Shown: positions 52,966-62,056 of the stretch, piece after piece
Numbering within the stretch: the first letter of the stretch is position 1
Layout: each line of letters starts with the position of its first letter
DNA from: Flectobacillus major DSM 103
GTDB lineage: Bacteria > Bacteroidota > Bacteroidia > Cytophagales > Spirosomataceae
Reading direction: 5' to 3'
Length of the DNA stretch: 64,000 nt
NCBI RefSeq assembly: GCF_000427405.1
Contig: NZ_KE386491.1
Span: forward strand, 3,317,290 to 3,381,289
Translations under genes and position numbers: made by a program
The notes under the pieces: generated by a model
What the model saw: only the letters and a program-made list of their open reading frames with translations
Told to the model about the DNA's origin: nothing
Databases searched by the model: none

Positions 52966-55900
52966 ATGAGCATATTATCCAATAAAAAACAAGTAAAGTC
53001 AACCTGCTCGTACTGTGGGGTGGGCTGTGGTGTCGTCGTAACGGACTTGGGTAATGGCAAGCTTCAGTTGGAAGGCGACAAAGAACACCCTTCTAGTAAA
53101 GGTATGTTGTGCTCGAAAGGTATGAATATCCATTATACAGTTATGGATACTTCCGACCGCCTTTTGTATCCAAGTATGCGGTACAACCGCAATTTGCCAT
53201 TACAAAAAGTAAGCTGGGATACAGCCCTCGACCGCACGGCGGCAGTATTTAAGTCTATTATTCAGAAATACGGCCCCGATTCGGTAGGCTTTTATGTGTC
53301 TGGTCAATGCTCGACCGAAGAATATTATGTTATCAACAAACTTATTAAAGGCTTTATTGGCTCAAATAATATCGACACCAACTCTCGCTTGTGTATGTCG
53401 TCGGCAGTGGTAGGCTACAAACTCACCTTGGGCGAAGACTCCGTCCCTATTTGTTATGACGACATCGAGCTAGCCGATACCTTTTTTGTAACAGGAGCTA
53501 ATCCTGCATGGGCTCACCCTATTATTTGGCGACGCGTAGAAGCTCATAAACAGGCCAATCCTAATACCAAAATTATAGTGGTTGACCCTCGCAAAACTCA
53601 AACAGCATCGCAGGCTGATTTGCATTTGCAAATTACCCCTGGCACAGACGTTACCCTTACCAACGCTATTGGTAGGGTTTTGATAGAAAACAACTGGATA
53701 AATCTCGACTTTATCCTAAATCATACCGAGGGCTTTGAAGCCTATCGGCAACAGGTTTTTGAAAGGAATATCAGCGAAGCGGCTACAATATGTGGTATTC
53801 CCGAACACGAAATCACACTAGCTGCCCAATATATTTATGAAGCCAAAGGCTTTATGTCGATGTGGACAATGGGGCTCAATCAATCGGTTATTGGAGTCAA
53901 TAAAAATCTTTCTTTGATTGATTTACATTTAATTACAGGTAAAATTGGAAAAGAAGGCAGTGGCCCTTTTTCGCTCACAGGCCAGCCCAATGCCATGGGG
54001 GGGCGTGAGGTAGGTGGCTTGGCCAATATGTTGCCTGCTCACCGCGACTTACAGAATCCTGTACATCGTGAAGAAATTCAGGCATTTTGGGGAGGTACTA
54101 AAATTTCGGATAAACCTGGGTTTACGGCTACCGAAATGTTCCAAGCCCTTGCCGATGGCCGTATGAAGGCTATCTGGATTGTATGTACTAATCCAATGGT
54201 GAGTATGCCCGATAGTAATGCTGTAGAGCAAGGCTTGAAAAACGCTAAATATGTAGTGGTACAGGATATTTCGCATCGCTCAGATACCGTCAAATATGCC
54301 GATGTTGTATTACCAGCTGCTAGTTGGGCCGAAAAAGAATCTGTATTTACCAATTCAGAACGCCGTATAACCTTCCTTCCCAAAATTGTGAATGCTCCAG
54401 GCGAAGCCATGGACGACACCCAAATTATCATCAAATTTGCTCAGAAAATGGGCTTTGGCAACGCCTTTGCTTATCAAAACAATAGTGAAATTTATGATGA
54501 ACACTGCCGTTCTACTACTGGCACAAATATCGATATATCGGGGTTGAGCTACGATATTCTTCAAGAAAAACGTTCGGTTCAGTGGCCGTTTACCCAAGAC
54601 GAGGCTAACAACAACCCTCACTTTAAGGGAACAAAAAGGTTATTTACCGATCATCGGTTTTATACACCCAACCAAAAAGCCAAAATCCATGCCGTACCCG
54701 ACCAAAATCAGTCTGAGGCACTTTCAAACGACTTTCCATTAATTTTGACAACTGGCCGTATCCGTGACCAATGGCATACTATGACCAAAACGGGCAAGGT
54801 CAATAAACTCAATCAACATATTTCTCAACCATTTATCGAGCTTCATCCCAACGATGCCAATCGTCGGAATATTAAGGAAAACCAAATTGTAGAGGTTATA
54901 AACCGCAGAGGAAAAGCTCAAATTAAAGCCAAAATCACCACCGATATAAAAGAAGGAGTGTGTTTCATGCCCATGCACTTTGGCAAAATATTAGAACGTA
55001 GTTTTGGCCGAACCAACAATCTTACCAATACCTTGGTTGACCCTCGTTCTAAAGAGCCTGATTTTAAATTTTCGGCGGTAGAAGTACAAGCTTATATCAA
55101 ACCACCCGAAAAAATCATAATCATCGGAGCAGGTTCGGCAGGGTTGGGCTTTATTAAATCATATCGTGAGCTCAATAAAACCGATGAAATTCATGTATTT
55201 TCTAAAGAAATACACCCTTTCTATAACCGTGTTATGTTGCCCGATTATATTTCGGGGGCTCAGGATTGGGAACAATTGGTAAAACTCAAAGACGACCAGT
55301 TTGCCGAAGCCAATATTCAGGTTCATAAAGGCGTTGAAATAGTCCATATCGACCGAGCCAACAAGGTTATTACTGATTCGCTTGGCCAAGAGCATAGCTA
55401 CGATCGCCTTATTTTAGGAATGGGTTCTAGGGCTTTTATGCCTTCGAGTATTCCACGTATTTCGGGTATTGTCAATATGCGTTCACGCATAGATGCCGAC
55501 AGCCTCAAGCCTTTTTTACAACAAGAAAACCCTCATGCCCTAATTGTTGGAGGGGGCCTCTTGGGCTTAGAATTGGCCGCCTCGCTGCGTGAAATCAATG
55601 TAAATGTTACGATTATACAACGTAGTGGGCGTTTTATGGACCGACAACTCGACCAGCTTGGGTCTGAACTACTGCATCATGAAATAGCCGATTTGGGCAT
55701 AGACATTTATTACAACGACGAAGTAGCATCGCTTTATGGTACAGAAAAACTAGAGGGTGTCCGCCTAAAATCGGGCAGAAGAATAGACGTACAAGTGGCT
55801 GTTTTTGCAATAGGCACTACCCCCAACCTAGAAATTGCCAAAGCCGCGGGTATCGAGGTAAATCGAGGTATTGTCGTAAACGACTACCTCCAGACATCCG

Positions 55901-56499
55901 ACCCCAATATATTTGCCGCTGGCGAAATAGCCCAATGGCGAGGTCAAGTGTGGGGTATTACCGCCGCTGCCGAACAACAAGCCGATATTATTGCCAAATA
56001 TATTGCTGGCGACTGGGCTAGCTACTATAAAGGTTCGCTGTCGATGAATATCATGAAAATCCAAGGCGTACAACTGTGTTCGCTAGGCATCATAGATACT
56101 CCCAATAATCCAGAATATGAAGAGATTGTCTTTATAGATAAAGCCAAAAGATATTACAAAAAATGTATTGTTTACCGAGACAAGCTAGTTGGAGCAATAC
56201 TAATCGGTGACAAATCGGAGTTTCTTGAATTTAAAGACCTGATAGGCAATGGCATAGAGTTGTCAGACAAACGCCTTGAGCTATTGCGTTCAGGAAAAAA
56301 AGCAGACCCCGTCATGGGGAAATTGGTATGCTCGTGCAATAATGTAGGAGAAGGCAATCTGAAAAATGCCATTCAAGGAGGTTGTAAAGACTTTAATCAG
56401 TTATGCTCGCAAACAGGAGCAGGAACAGGGTGTGGAAGTTGTCGCCCAGAAGTAAAAGCTATTTTGGAGGCTAACACCAAAGAAGAAGTAATGGTATAA
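52966..56499 (+). CDS. Fused assimilatory nitrate reductase: molybdopterin, FAD/NAD(P) and BFD [2Fe-2S] domains
   Basis: 1177 residues from the ATG at 52966. N-terminal [4Fe-4S] ligands are C14, C17, C21 (CSYCGVGCG) and C49 (GMLCSKG). The Mo-bisMGD catalytic domain follows (SGQCSTEEYYVINK, NSRLCMSSAVVGYK, ANPAWAHPI, GQPNAMGGREVGGLANMLPAHR), with an MGD-binding domain to about 690 (TTGRIRDQWHTMTKTGKV). From about 705 a second module begins: IIIIGAGSAGLGFIKSYREL and LIVGGGLLGLELAASLREINV, an FAD/NAD(P) fold like that of NirB. The C-terminus is a BFD domain (LVCSCNNVGEGNL ... TGAGTGCGSCRPEV). It combines in one chain the catalytic and electron-transfer subunits that are separate (NasA/NasC-like) in Klebsiella. 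It reduces nitrate to nitrite in the cytoplasm. Confidence 0.92.
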   Translation: MSILSNKKQVKSTCSYCGVGCGVVVTDLGNGKLQLEGDKEHPSSKGMLCSKGMNIHYTVMDTSDRLLYPSMRYNRNLPLQKVSWDTALDRTAAVFKSIIQKYGPDSVGFYVSGQCSTEEYYVINKLIKGFIGSNNIDTNSRLCMSSAVVGYKLTLGEDSVPICYDDIELADTFFVTGANPAWAHPIIWRRVEAHKQANPNTKIIVVDPRKTQTASQADLHLQITPGTDVTLTNAIGRVLIENNWINLDFILNHTEGFEAYRQQVFERNISEAATICGIPEHEITLAAQYIYEAKGFMSMWTMGLNQSVIGVNKNLSLIDLHLITGKIGKEGSGPFSLTGQPNAMGGREVGGLANMLPAHRDLQNPVHREEIQAFWGGTKISDKPGFTATEMFQALADGRMKAIWIVCTNPMVSMPDSNAVEQGLKNAKYVVVQDISHRSDTVKYADVVLPAASWAEKESVFTNSERRITFLPKIVNAPGEAMDDTQIIIKFAQKMGFGNAFAYQNNSEIYDEHCRSTTGTNIDISGLSYDILQEKRSVQWPFTQDEANNNPHFKGTKRLFTDHRFYTPNQKAKIHAVPDQNQSEALSNDFPLILTTGRIRDQWHTMTKTGKVNKLNQHISQPFIELHPNDANRRNIKENQIVEVINRRGKAQIKAKITTDIKEGVCFMPMHFGKILERSFGRTNNLTNTLVDPRSKEPDFKFSAVEVQAYIKPPEKIIIIGAGSAGLGFIKSYRELNKTDEIHVFSKEIHPFYNRVMLPDYISGAQDWEQLVKLKDDQFAEANIQVHKGVEIVHIDRANKVITDSLGQEHSYDRLILGMGSRAFMPSSIPRISGIVNMRSRIDADSLKPFLQQENPHALIVGGGLLGLELAASLREINVNVTIIQRSGRFMDRQLDQLGSELLHHEIADLGIDIYYNDEVASLYGTEKLEGVRLKSGRRIDVQVAVFAIGTTPNLEIAKAAGIEVNRGIVVNDYLQTSDPNIFAAGEIAQWRGQVWGITAAAEQQADIIAKYIAGDWASYYKGSLSMNIMKIQGVQLCSLGIIDTPNNPEYEEIVFIDKAKRYYKKCIVYRDKLVGAILIGDKSEFLEFKDLIGNGIELSDKRLELLRSGKKADPVMGKLVCSCNNVGEGNLKNAIQGGCKDFNQLCSQTGAGTGCGSCRPEVKAILEANTKEEVMV

Positions 56500-56637
56500 C
56501 TTGAGTTTGTTATCAGGTTCTAGGAATCGAAATTTTGGAATCAGAAGTAAATTCTAAATTCCAAAATTTCAATTCCAATGAACCTAATTTACAGAGGTCA
56601 AACATAGTTATAGTCATAAGCGTCAAAAAGGGGAAAA

Positions 56638-57039
56638 TTATTTTTGACGAGCTACAACTAAATCACGGCTTGTTACAAAGCTAGTTTTGATTTCGAAAGT
56701 TTTAGCTTCGATTACATCAATGTTTGAGCTAATTACCTCGATAGTATATTTACCATCACTCAAGTTAGAGAAGTCAAAAGTCTTAGCGAATTTACCAGAT
56801 TTTGCATCTACGTACTCACGGTGAACTTCGTTGTTGTCTTTGTCTACTACTACGATTGTTACTTTTTTGTTAGATGGTTTCTCAACCCAAACATTGAAAC
56901 TAAGTGAGTTAGCTACAGCAGCAATTTTAGTTTTTACAAACGCTTCTTCATCGTTAGAATTTGCAATAGCACTTACGTTCGACAAGCAAGTCATAGCAGC
57001 TGCTACAAACATAGCTTTAATTACATTGTTGTTTTTCAT
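56638..57039 (-). CDS. Small secreted beta-sandwich protein (DUF3244-like)
   Basis: 133 residues with a signal peptide (VIKAMFVAAAMTCLSNVSAIA). The mature part is a single beta-sandwich: FNVWVEKPSNKKVTIVVVDKDNNEVHREYVDAKSG, FDFSNLSDGKYTIEVIS. This is the pattern of DUF3244 or of secretion-tail-like Ig folds in Bacteroidota. Role unknown. The 330-base gap to the next, divergent gene is AT-rich and holds no other gene. Confidence 0.72.
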   Translation of the reverse strand: MKNNNVIKAMFVAAAMTCLSNVSAIANSNDEEAFVKTKIAAVANSLSFNVWVEKPSNKKVTIVVVDKDNNEVHREYVDAKSGKFAKTFDFSNLSDGKYTIEVISSNIDVIEAKTFEIKTSFVTSRDLVVARQK

Positions 57040-57371
57040 TTTATTCGTTATTTATGAGAGTGAAACACTTGTATTTCTTAGAAAATTCATATTGCTCTTA
57101 AAATCACTGTTTTTACATTTTCAAATGACTTAAAGTATTCATTTACTGAGAAATACTACTTGCGTCGTTTAATTGACAGTCGAAAGTTATGAAAGGATTT
57201 TGGAAAGTCAATGGATAAGGGTAAAAAATTTGAACAAAAACAAGAAAGTTCTTCTTAAAAAAATTATATTTATTAGAAAAGTTACATTTTCAAAATCACA
57301 ATCATACTTTTTATTGAAATAGTAATATCACTTTGATTATCAGTTTATTAAGTATAAATCACTAGAAAGTT

Positions 57372-58829
57372 ATGCAAGACTACTCTTTACTAAAAATAAA
57401 CCTCACTGGGGGCATTGTATCGCCAGGCACTTTAGAGGCTATCTTATTAGCAGCCAAGCTAGCGGGTATCAAAGATGTAAGCTTTGGGGCACGCCAGCAA
57501 CTTTTGATGTGGACAAAGGCCGAGACTCTTCGAGGTAGTGGTATTAGCCTGCTCAAAGAGCAGCTCAATACCCTTGGTATCGACTACGAAATAGACAGCC
57601 ATCTATTTCCTAACATTATTTCATCGTATTGTGCCCAAGAGGTTTTTCCGACTGGGCAGTGGCTTTCAGAAGGGATTTACAAAGATATTTTTGATGGATT
57701 TGATTTTCAGCCTACTCTCAAAATCAATATTTCGGATAATCAGCAGTCATTTACACCTTTTTTTACGGGTAATCTCAATTTTATTGCTTCGCCAATTGCC
57801 AATTTTTGGTACTTGTATATCCGCAATAGGCAGTCGAACGCTGTTTTTTGTTTACCTATATTAATTTATACCCTCGAAATACCCAAGGTTTCAAAACGCC
57901 TAGAAAGTATTTTAATCTTTGGGAATACCCTAACAGAAGAGGAAGTTTACGAACAATTGATGGCTCAGGGCGAAATTATATCACAGCCTTCCCAAGAAGC
58001 TTTGATACTACCCAAGTTTATGCTTCCATATTATGAAGGTTTTAACCGATATGGCAACAAAACATGGTTGGGTATTTACCGCCGTCATGAATCATTTGGA
58101 ATAGATTTTTTATTAGCCCTGTGTCGTATTTGTCTTAGTACCAAAATCGGTCAAATATGTACTACCCCCTGGAAATCGCTTATTATTAAGGGAATAGAAA
58201 ATCAGGATAGGGCTATTTGGGATAAGCTTTTAGGGAAATATGGCATCAATGTAAGGCATGCCGCCAACGAACTCAATTGGCAGGTAGAAGACCACGCCCC
58301 CGAAGGATTAGCCCTCAAAAATACCATTATTCGTGAATTTGACGAAGATGATGTTCGTACATTTGGCTTGAGTTTCGCTATTCAGACACGTGCCAAATCG
58401 GAGGTTTTTGGCTCGGTTGTAATCAAGAAAAGAAAGATATTGGGTGGTTTGAGCCGTGTTTTTGATATTTATCATACCGAAGACTTCAACCCCAATACAC
58501 GTCAATTGGTTTTGTTTGAAAAAGGATTACACAAAGCTCATGTACCCGAAATGCTCCAACGCCTTACCAAGCGGTATTATTCGCTCCATACTTCTGGCGA
58601 TTTGACCAGTCAGGCAGGTGTTATCGAAAACAAAACTACCAAGGCTATATCAAGCTATTTGGCGTATCAGTGTAAAAACTGTTTTACTATTTATGACGAA
58701 CGTTTTGGCGATTCGCTTAATCAAATTCCTGCAGGAATCAAATTTGAAACCCTGCCAGATAGTTTTTGTTGCTCTGTTTGCGAAAGTAGTAAAGCTCATT
58801 TCGAGCCCATAGAAGTTACTTTTGCTTAA
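57372..58829 (+). CDS. Nitrite/sulfite-reductase-like ferredoxin fold protein with C-terminal rubredoxin
   Basis: 485 residues. The N-terminal part looks like the ferredoxin-like half-domains of nitrite/sulfite reductases (INLTGGIVSPGTLEAILLAAKLAGIKDVSFGARQQLLMW, and later TTPWKSLIIKGI). The CxxxxxC/CxxxC set that binds siroheme and 4Fe-4S in NirB is not visible; cysteines near 250 (LALCRICLSTKIGQIC) do not fit it. The C-terminal 55 residues form a rubredoxin: YQCKNCFTIYDERFGD ... GIKFETLPDSFCCSVC, with CxxC twice. It sits next to the fused nitrate reductase and is probably an electron carrier or accessory protein for it. It is separated by the divergent small secreted protein gene. Confidence 0.72.
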   Translation: MQDYSLLKINLTGGIVSPGTLEAILLAAKLAGIKDVSFGARQQLLMWTKAETLRGSGISLLKEQLNTLGIDYEIDSHLFPNIISSYCAQEVFPTGQWLSEGIYKDIFDGFDFQPTLKINISDNQQSFTPFFTGNLNFIASPIANFWYLYIRNRQSNAVFCLPILIYTLEIPKVSKRLESILIFGNTLTEEEVYEQLMAQGEIISQPSQEALILPKFMLPYYEGFNRYGNKTWLGIYRRHESFGIDFLLALCRICLSTKIGQICTTPWKSLIIKGIENQDRAIWDKLLGKYGINVRHAANELNWQVEDHAPEGLALKNTIIREFDEDDVRTFGLSFAIQTRAKSEVFGSVVIKKRKILGGLSRVFDIYHTEDFNPNTRQLVLFEKGLHKAHVPEMLQRLTKRYYSLHTSGDLTSQAGVIENKTTKAISSYLAYQCKNCFTIYDERFGDSLNQIPAGIKFETLPDSFCCSVCESSKAHFEPIEVTFA

Positions 58830-58836
58830 TCCATAA

Positions 58837-58882
58837 AAAAGCACAAAGCCACAATGAATAACGATTGTAGCTCTGTGCTTTT
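58837..58882. terminator. Bidirectional terminator between the rubredoxin-fusion gene and the anti-sigma gene
   Basis: The 19-base arms 58837-58855 and 58864-58882 (AAAAGCACA ... TGTGCTTTT) pair with two mismatches. The A-run and T-run on the two sides serve both convergent genes. Confidence 0.75.
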
Positions 58883-58911
58883 AGGTTATAGATAGCATCC
58901 CTGCTATAGCT

Positions 58912-59400
58912 TTATCCAACGCGATGATGCTGCTGAAAATAGGGAAGAAACACTTTTTTATCAATAAAAAATAAGGCTATTAATACATTGATAAGTACCA
59001 GTCCGTTGATAAACTCCTTATTTTTCAGAAACTCGACCGAAGTACCCACATTTACAGGAAACTGATAAGGCTTGTTGCTAGCAGGCAAACCCAACATTAC
59101 TAATATTACCAAAATAGCCAGTACAGCCATTACACTCATAAAGTAGAGAGGTAATTTACTAGATTGGGTAACTACAACGGGAGACTGAGCAAGCTCCCAT
59201 TTATCTAATAGCTTATCGGTAAAATTAACGGCTGTTTTTTCAAGAGGCATCTCCTCCAGCAGAGCATGCGTACTAGCATATTCCAGAAAAAGCTGTTGGT
59301 AATCGGTGTCCTCCAACAAGCGTTTTTGGTGACGGGCAATCACCTCCTCAGAGGCAATACCGTCTAAAATATCAAATATTTCTTCGTCGTTCATCTTCAT
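58912..59400 (-). CDS. Anti-sigma-factor-like membrane protein
   Basis: 162 residues from the ATG at 59400 (the frame opens with a TTG at 59430). A cytoplasmic N-terminal region of about 95 residues (IFDILDGIASEEVIARHQKRLLED ... YASTHALLEEMP) has the short helical pattern of anti-sigma domains, though without the ZAS HxxxCxxC zinc site. Two membrane helices follow: LYFMSVMAVLAILVILVMLGLP and FINGLVLINVLIALFFI. It lies 26 bases downstream of an ECF sigma gene on the same strand, so it probably holds that sigma factor at the membrane. Confidence 0.72.
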   Translation of the reverse strand: MKMNDEEIFDILDGIASEEVIARHQKRLLEDTDYQQLFLEYASTHALLEEMPLEKTAVNFTDKLLDKWELAQSPVVVTQSSKLPLYFMSVMAVLAILVILVMLGLPASNKPYQFPVNVGTSVEFLKNKEFINGLVLINVLIALFFIDKKVFLPYFQQHHRVG

Positions 59401-59426
59401 TTCAAATTTGAGCGTGTTTGTATCTA

Positions 59427-59999
59427 TCAAAAAACTAGCGAATGTAACTCATTGCCCAACATACGTTTCATTTCTTCAGCTAAACGTTTGCGAGCCCTAC
59501 AAAGTTTTACTTTGGCGGTGTCGGCACTAATACCTACCACTTGGCTAATTTCATCGAGACTTTGTTCTTTTAAATAAAATAAAGTAATCATCATAACATC
59601 GTCGGGCGAAAGGGTATTCAGTGCCATCTGAATATATCTTTTTTGCTCCAACGATTTTAGGCCATCGGCAGTGTCGGCAGGTACAGCCTGAGCAGCCTGC
59701 GAGCGGTCGATATCTTCGGCTTGGATTTTATTTTTTCGCTTAAACATCAATGCGGCATTAAATACAATTCGGTAAAACCATGTCGTAAACTTAGCTTCTT
59801 TATTAAAAGTAGCCAACGCATGAAAGGCCTGAATAAAGGCATCTTGGGCCACCTCCTCGGCATCTTCCCGATTGCCTACCACTTTGTATGCCACCGTAAA
59901 AGCATAACCTTTGTGCCGATTAGCCAAGTCTTTATAACCCGACTTATCGCCAGACAAAATACGCTCGATGATTGATATATCTGATTCTAAAGTTTTCAC
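59427..59999 (-). CDS. ECF-type RNA polymerase sigma factor
   Basis: About 190 residues. Region 2 is visible as YKDLANRHKGYAFTVAYKVVGNREDAEEVAQDAFIQAFHAL and FTTWFYRIVFNAALMFKRK. Region 4 is ALNTLSPDDVMMITLFYLKEQSLDEISQVVGISADTAKVKLCRARKRL. No ATG fits. The GTG at 59999 (then KTLESDIS) or the TTG at 60014 is the start; I prefer the GTG. It heads a two-gene operon with the anti-sigma-like gene. The target regulon is unknown. The divergent 320-base gap to the next gene is AT-rich. Confidence 0.9.
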   Translation of the reverse strand: MKTLESDISIIERILSGDKSGYKDLANRHKGYAFTVAYKVVGNREDAEEVAQDAFIQAFHALATFNKEAKFTTWFYRIVFNAALMFKRKNKIQAEDIDRSQAAQAVPADTADGLKSLEQKRYIQMALNTLSPDDVMMITLFYLKEQSLDEISQVVGISADTAKVKLCRARKRLAEEMKRMLGNELHSLVF

Positions 60000-60335
60000 A
60001 GCAATATGATGCAAGGTCGGTTAAGAAGGTTACACTAATTTATGAAATTATTCTTCAATGTTATATAGATTATGTATTGAGGTATGTGCAAAAGTAGGGA
60101 TGCTTCATCTGATTTATGCCAGTATATTTGTGTTCATCCAATAGATACCATTTTTTTAGCTGTAATGAAGGGTTTGAAAGAATATTCTAAAAATATTCAT
60201 TACAGCCTGTAACCTCGCTTCATATTTTTACATCATATCGGCAGAAATTCAGTAAAAGCGGCTTGTTCTAGGAAAGTATCTTTTGGCTGACTCTTAAAAC
60301 TCAAGAAATAAACATTTAAACACAACAATACGGAC

Positions 60336-60707
60336 ATGATTAATGAAGGAATGTTAGCTCTATTAATCCCAATTATTGCTACAGTTGGCGGATTAACAAT
60401 GATTGTTTTTTTACGCAAATTTGAGAACGACGAAAAAATGGCCATGATTGCCAAAGGGATTGTTCCACCAGCACGTGGGGTATCATCCAAAGTAAATCCT
60501 GCTAATTCTCTTCGTTGGGGCTTATTGGGTATGGGTGTTGGGATTGGCCTCTTGATTGGGCATTTTCTTGAAAACAACCTAGGCTTTGATGATGATGTAG
60601 CCTATTTCTCAATGATTTTTGTATTTGGCGGAGCAGGACTTTTATTTTCTTATTTTTTACAAATGAAAATAGATAAAAACAACGCCAACAATAACAACAT
60701 TGACTAA
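60336..60707 (+). CDS. DUF6249-like small membrane protein
   Basis: 123 residues with three membrane helices: ALLIPIIATVGGLTMIVFL, WGLLGMGVGIGLLIGHFL and FSMIFVFGGAGLLFSYFL. Between the first two is a basic loop with MAMIAKGIVPP, which matches the MALIEKG-type motif of DUF6249 proteins that often lie beside ECF sigma genes in Bacteroidota. Divergent from the sigma operon here. Function unknown. Confidence 0.75.
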   Translation: MINEGMLALLIPIIATVGGLTMIVFLRKFENDEKMAMIAKGIVPPARGVSSKVNPANSLRWGLLGMGVGIGLLIGHFLENNLGFDDDVAYFSMIFVFGGAGLLFSYFLQMKIDKNNANNNNID

Positions 60708-60733
60708 TCCGAGCTTATCCACAATAAGTCTTT

Positions 60734-60776
60734 AGCAAAACCCTGCAAGTGTTCGTGGCACTTGCAGGGTTTTGCT
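60734..60776 (+). terminator. Strong terminator after the DUF6249 gene
   Basis: Perfect 18-base arms (60734-60751 and 60759-60776; core ACCCTGCAAGTG) around a 7-base loop. The rest of the gap up to 61121 is AT-rich and holds no gene I can support. Confidence 0.85.
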
Positions 60777-61121
60777 CATTCTATTCATTTTTGGTTTTTC
60801 TGCTCCCTCTTTTATGCAATATTTCAAATTCCTCGATCGCTAAAGGTATTGCCTCGCTGGTATTGGACTAATTAAAATAGCTTCTGTTATTGACACACTT
60901 AGATAATTTTTTATTGTTATGGTTTATCAACTACGCTAGTTTCAAAATATCTTCATAACCAATGCTTTAGCAAACTGTGCTAGGGCTTTTTCGTTTTATA
61001 GGCTTTTTGTATTAACAAATGCTTAACAAGTATTAACATTTTATTATGAGACCTCACAAGCATTTCTCCGTTATAACATCAAAATCAATAAAAAGCGGTT
61101 TGTAATCCACACTAGAACATC

Positions 61122-61730
61122 ATGAAAAAATTATTCGTTGCCCTGACCCTATTGTTAGTATCGTCGGTAGCTGTACAAGCTCAAAGCATAGCTTTTAAAG
61201 GAGGTTATTCTATTGCCGATGTATTAGTATCGCCCGAACCCGTAAATGTTATCAATAGTAAAAGTACATTCCACGCTGGTATTGTTGTACAAGATTGGAT
61301 GCTTTCCGAAAAAGTAGGTTTACAACCTGAACTATTATACAGCTTGCAGGGCTTCAATATTGGAGGAGTTGGTAATGTAGGTTTACATTATTTGTCGTTG
61401 CCTATTTTGGTAAAATTCCCTGTTACCGAAGACCTTTCTTTATTGGCGGGGCCACAAGTAAGTTATTTGATAAATACCCGTATTGGTATCAACGATTTGT
61501 TTTCGATTGGCTACAATGGGCTTTTCAAGAAAATAGATGTTGGCTTGGCGGGTGGTTTAGAATACAAAATAAACGACCAGTTTTCGGTTGGTGGCCGTTA
61601 TATTCTAGGCTTAGTAAATATCAATAAAGACTTCAAAATTGATGATAAGAGCAACTTTTCCGACTATTTCGAGTTAAAAAACTCTTCGGCCCAGTTTTAT
61701 GTAGCATTCAATATTGGCAAAAAGAAATAA
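61122..61730 (+). CDS. Outer-membrane beta-barrel protein (porin/OmpW-like PorT fold)
   Basis: 202 residues with a signal peptide (MKKLFVALTLLLVSSVAVQAQ). Eight amphipathic strands are visible, such as VGLQPELLYSLQGF, LHYLSLPILVKFPVTEDLSLLAGPQVSYLI, and IDVGLAGGLEYKINDQFSVGGRYILGLVNI. It ends in an aromatic strand (QFYVAFNIGKKK). This is the common outer-membrane beta-barrel (OMP_b-brl_2) family of Bacteroidota; substrate unknown. Confidence 0.9.
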   Translation: MKKLFVALTLLLVSSVAVQAQSIAFKGGYSIADVLVSPEPVNVINSKSTFHAGIVVQDWMLSEKVGLQPELLYSLQGFNIGGVGNVGLHYLSLPILVKFPVTEDLSLLAGPQVSYLINTRIGINDLFSIGYNGLFKKIDVGLAGGLEYKINDQFSVGGRYILGLVNINKDFKIDDKSNFSDYFELKNSSAQFYVAFNIGKKK

Positions 61731-61993
61731 ACCTCCTATAACTTCTTTATAACTGATTCTATATTCCTTACTTTCCATTGAATGAGTGAGTTAGTGAATT
61801 TTGAATGGAGGTTTGGTAGCATTGTAAAAATTGAGATGTCGGACTTTTGATTAACAATATAGCCATTCTGTCTGACCGAAATAGTATTTTAACTTACATA
61901 TAATACTAATTAATCATCTAGTATATATCAAGCCATTAGCCTTTTATCATTCCACTACATATTCACACTAATTCACTAATAGTCAATATTTTA

Positions 61994-62035
61994 CAAACCC
62001 CCAAAATAGGTATTTACCATATTTTGGGGGTTTTG
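61994..62035. terminator. Bidirectional terminator between the beta-barrel and GLPGLI genes
   Basis: AAACCCCCAAAATA (61995-62008) pairs with TATTTTGGGGGTTT (62020-62033), 14 perfect pairs around an 11-base loop, with A and T runs on the two sides serving both convergent genes. Confidence 0.8.
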
Positions 62036-62056
62036 TATTAGGACTAAAACGTTGTG

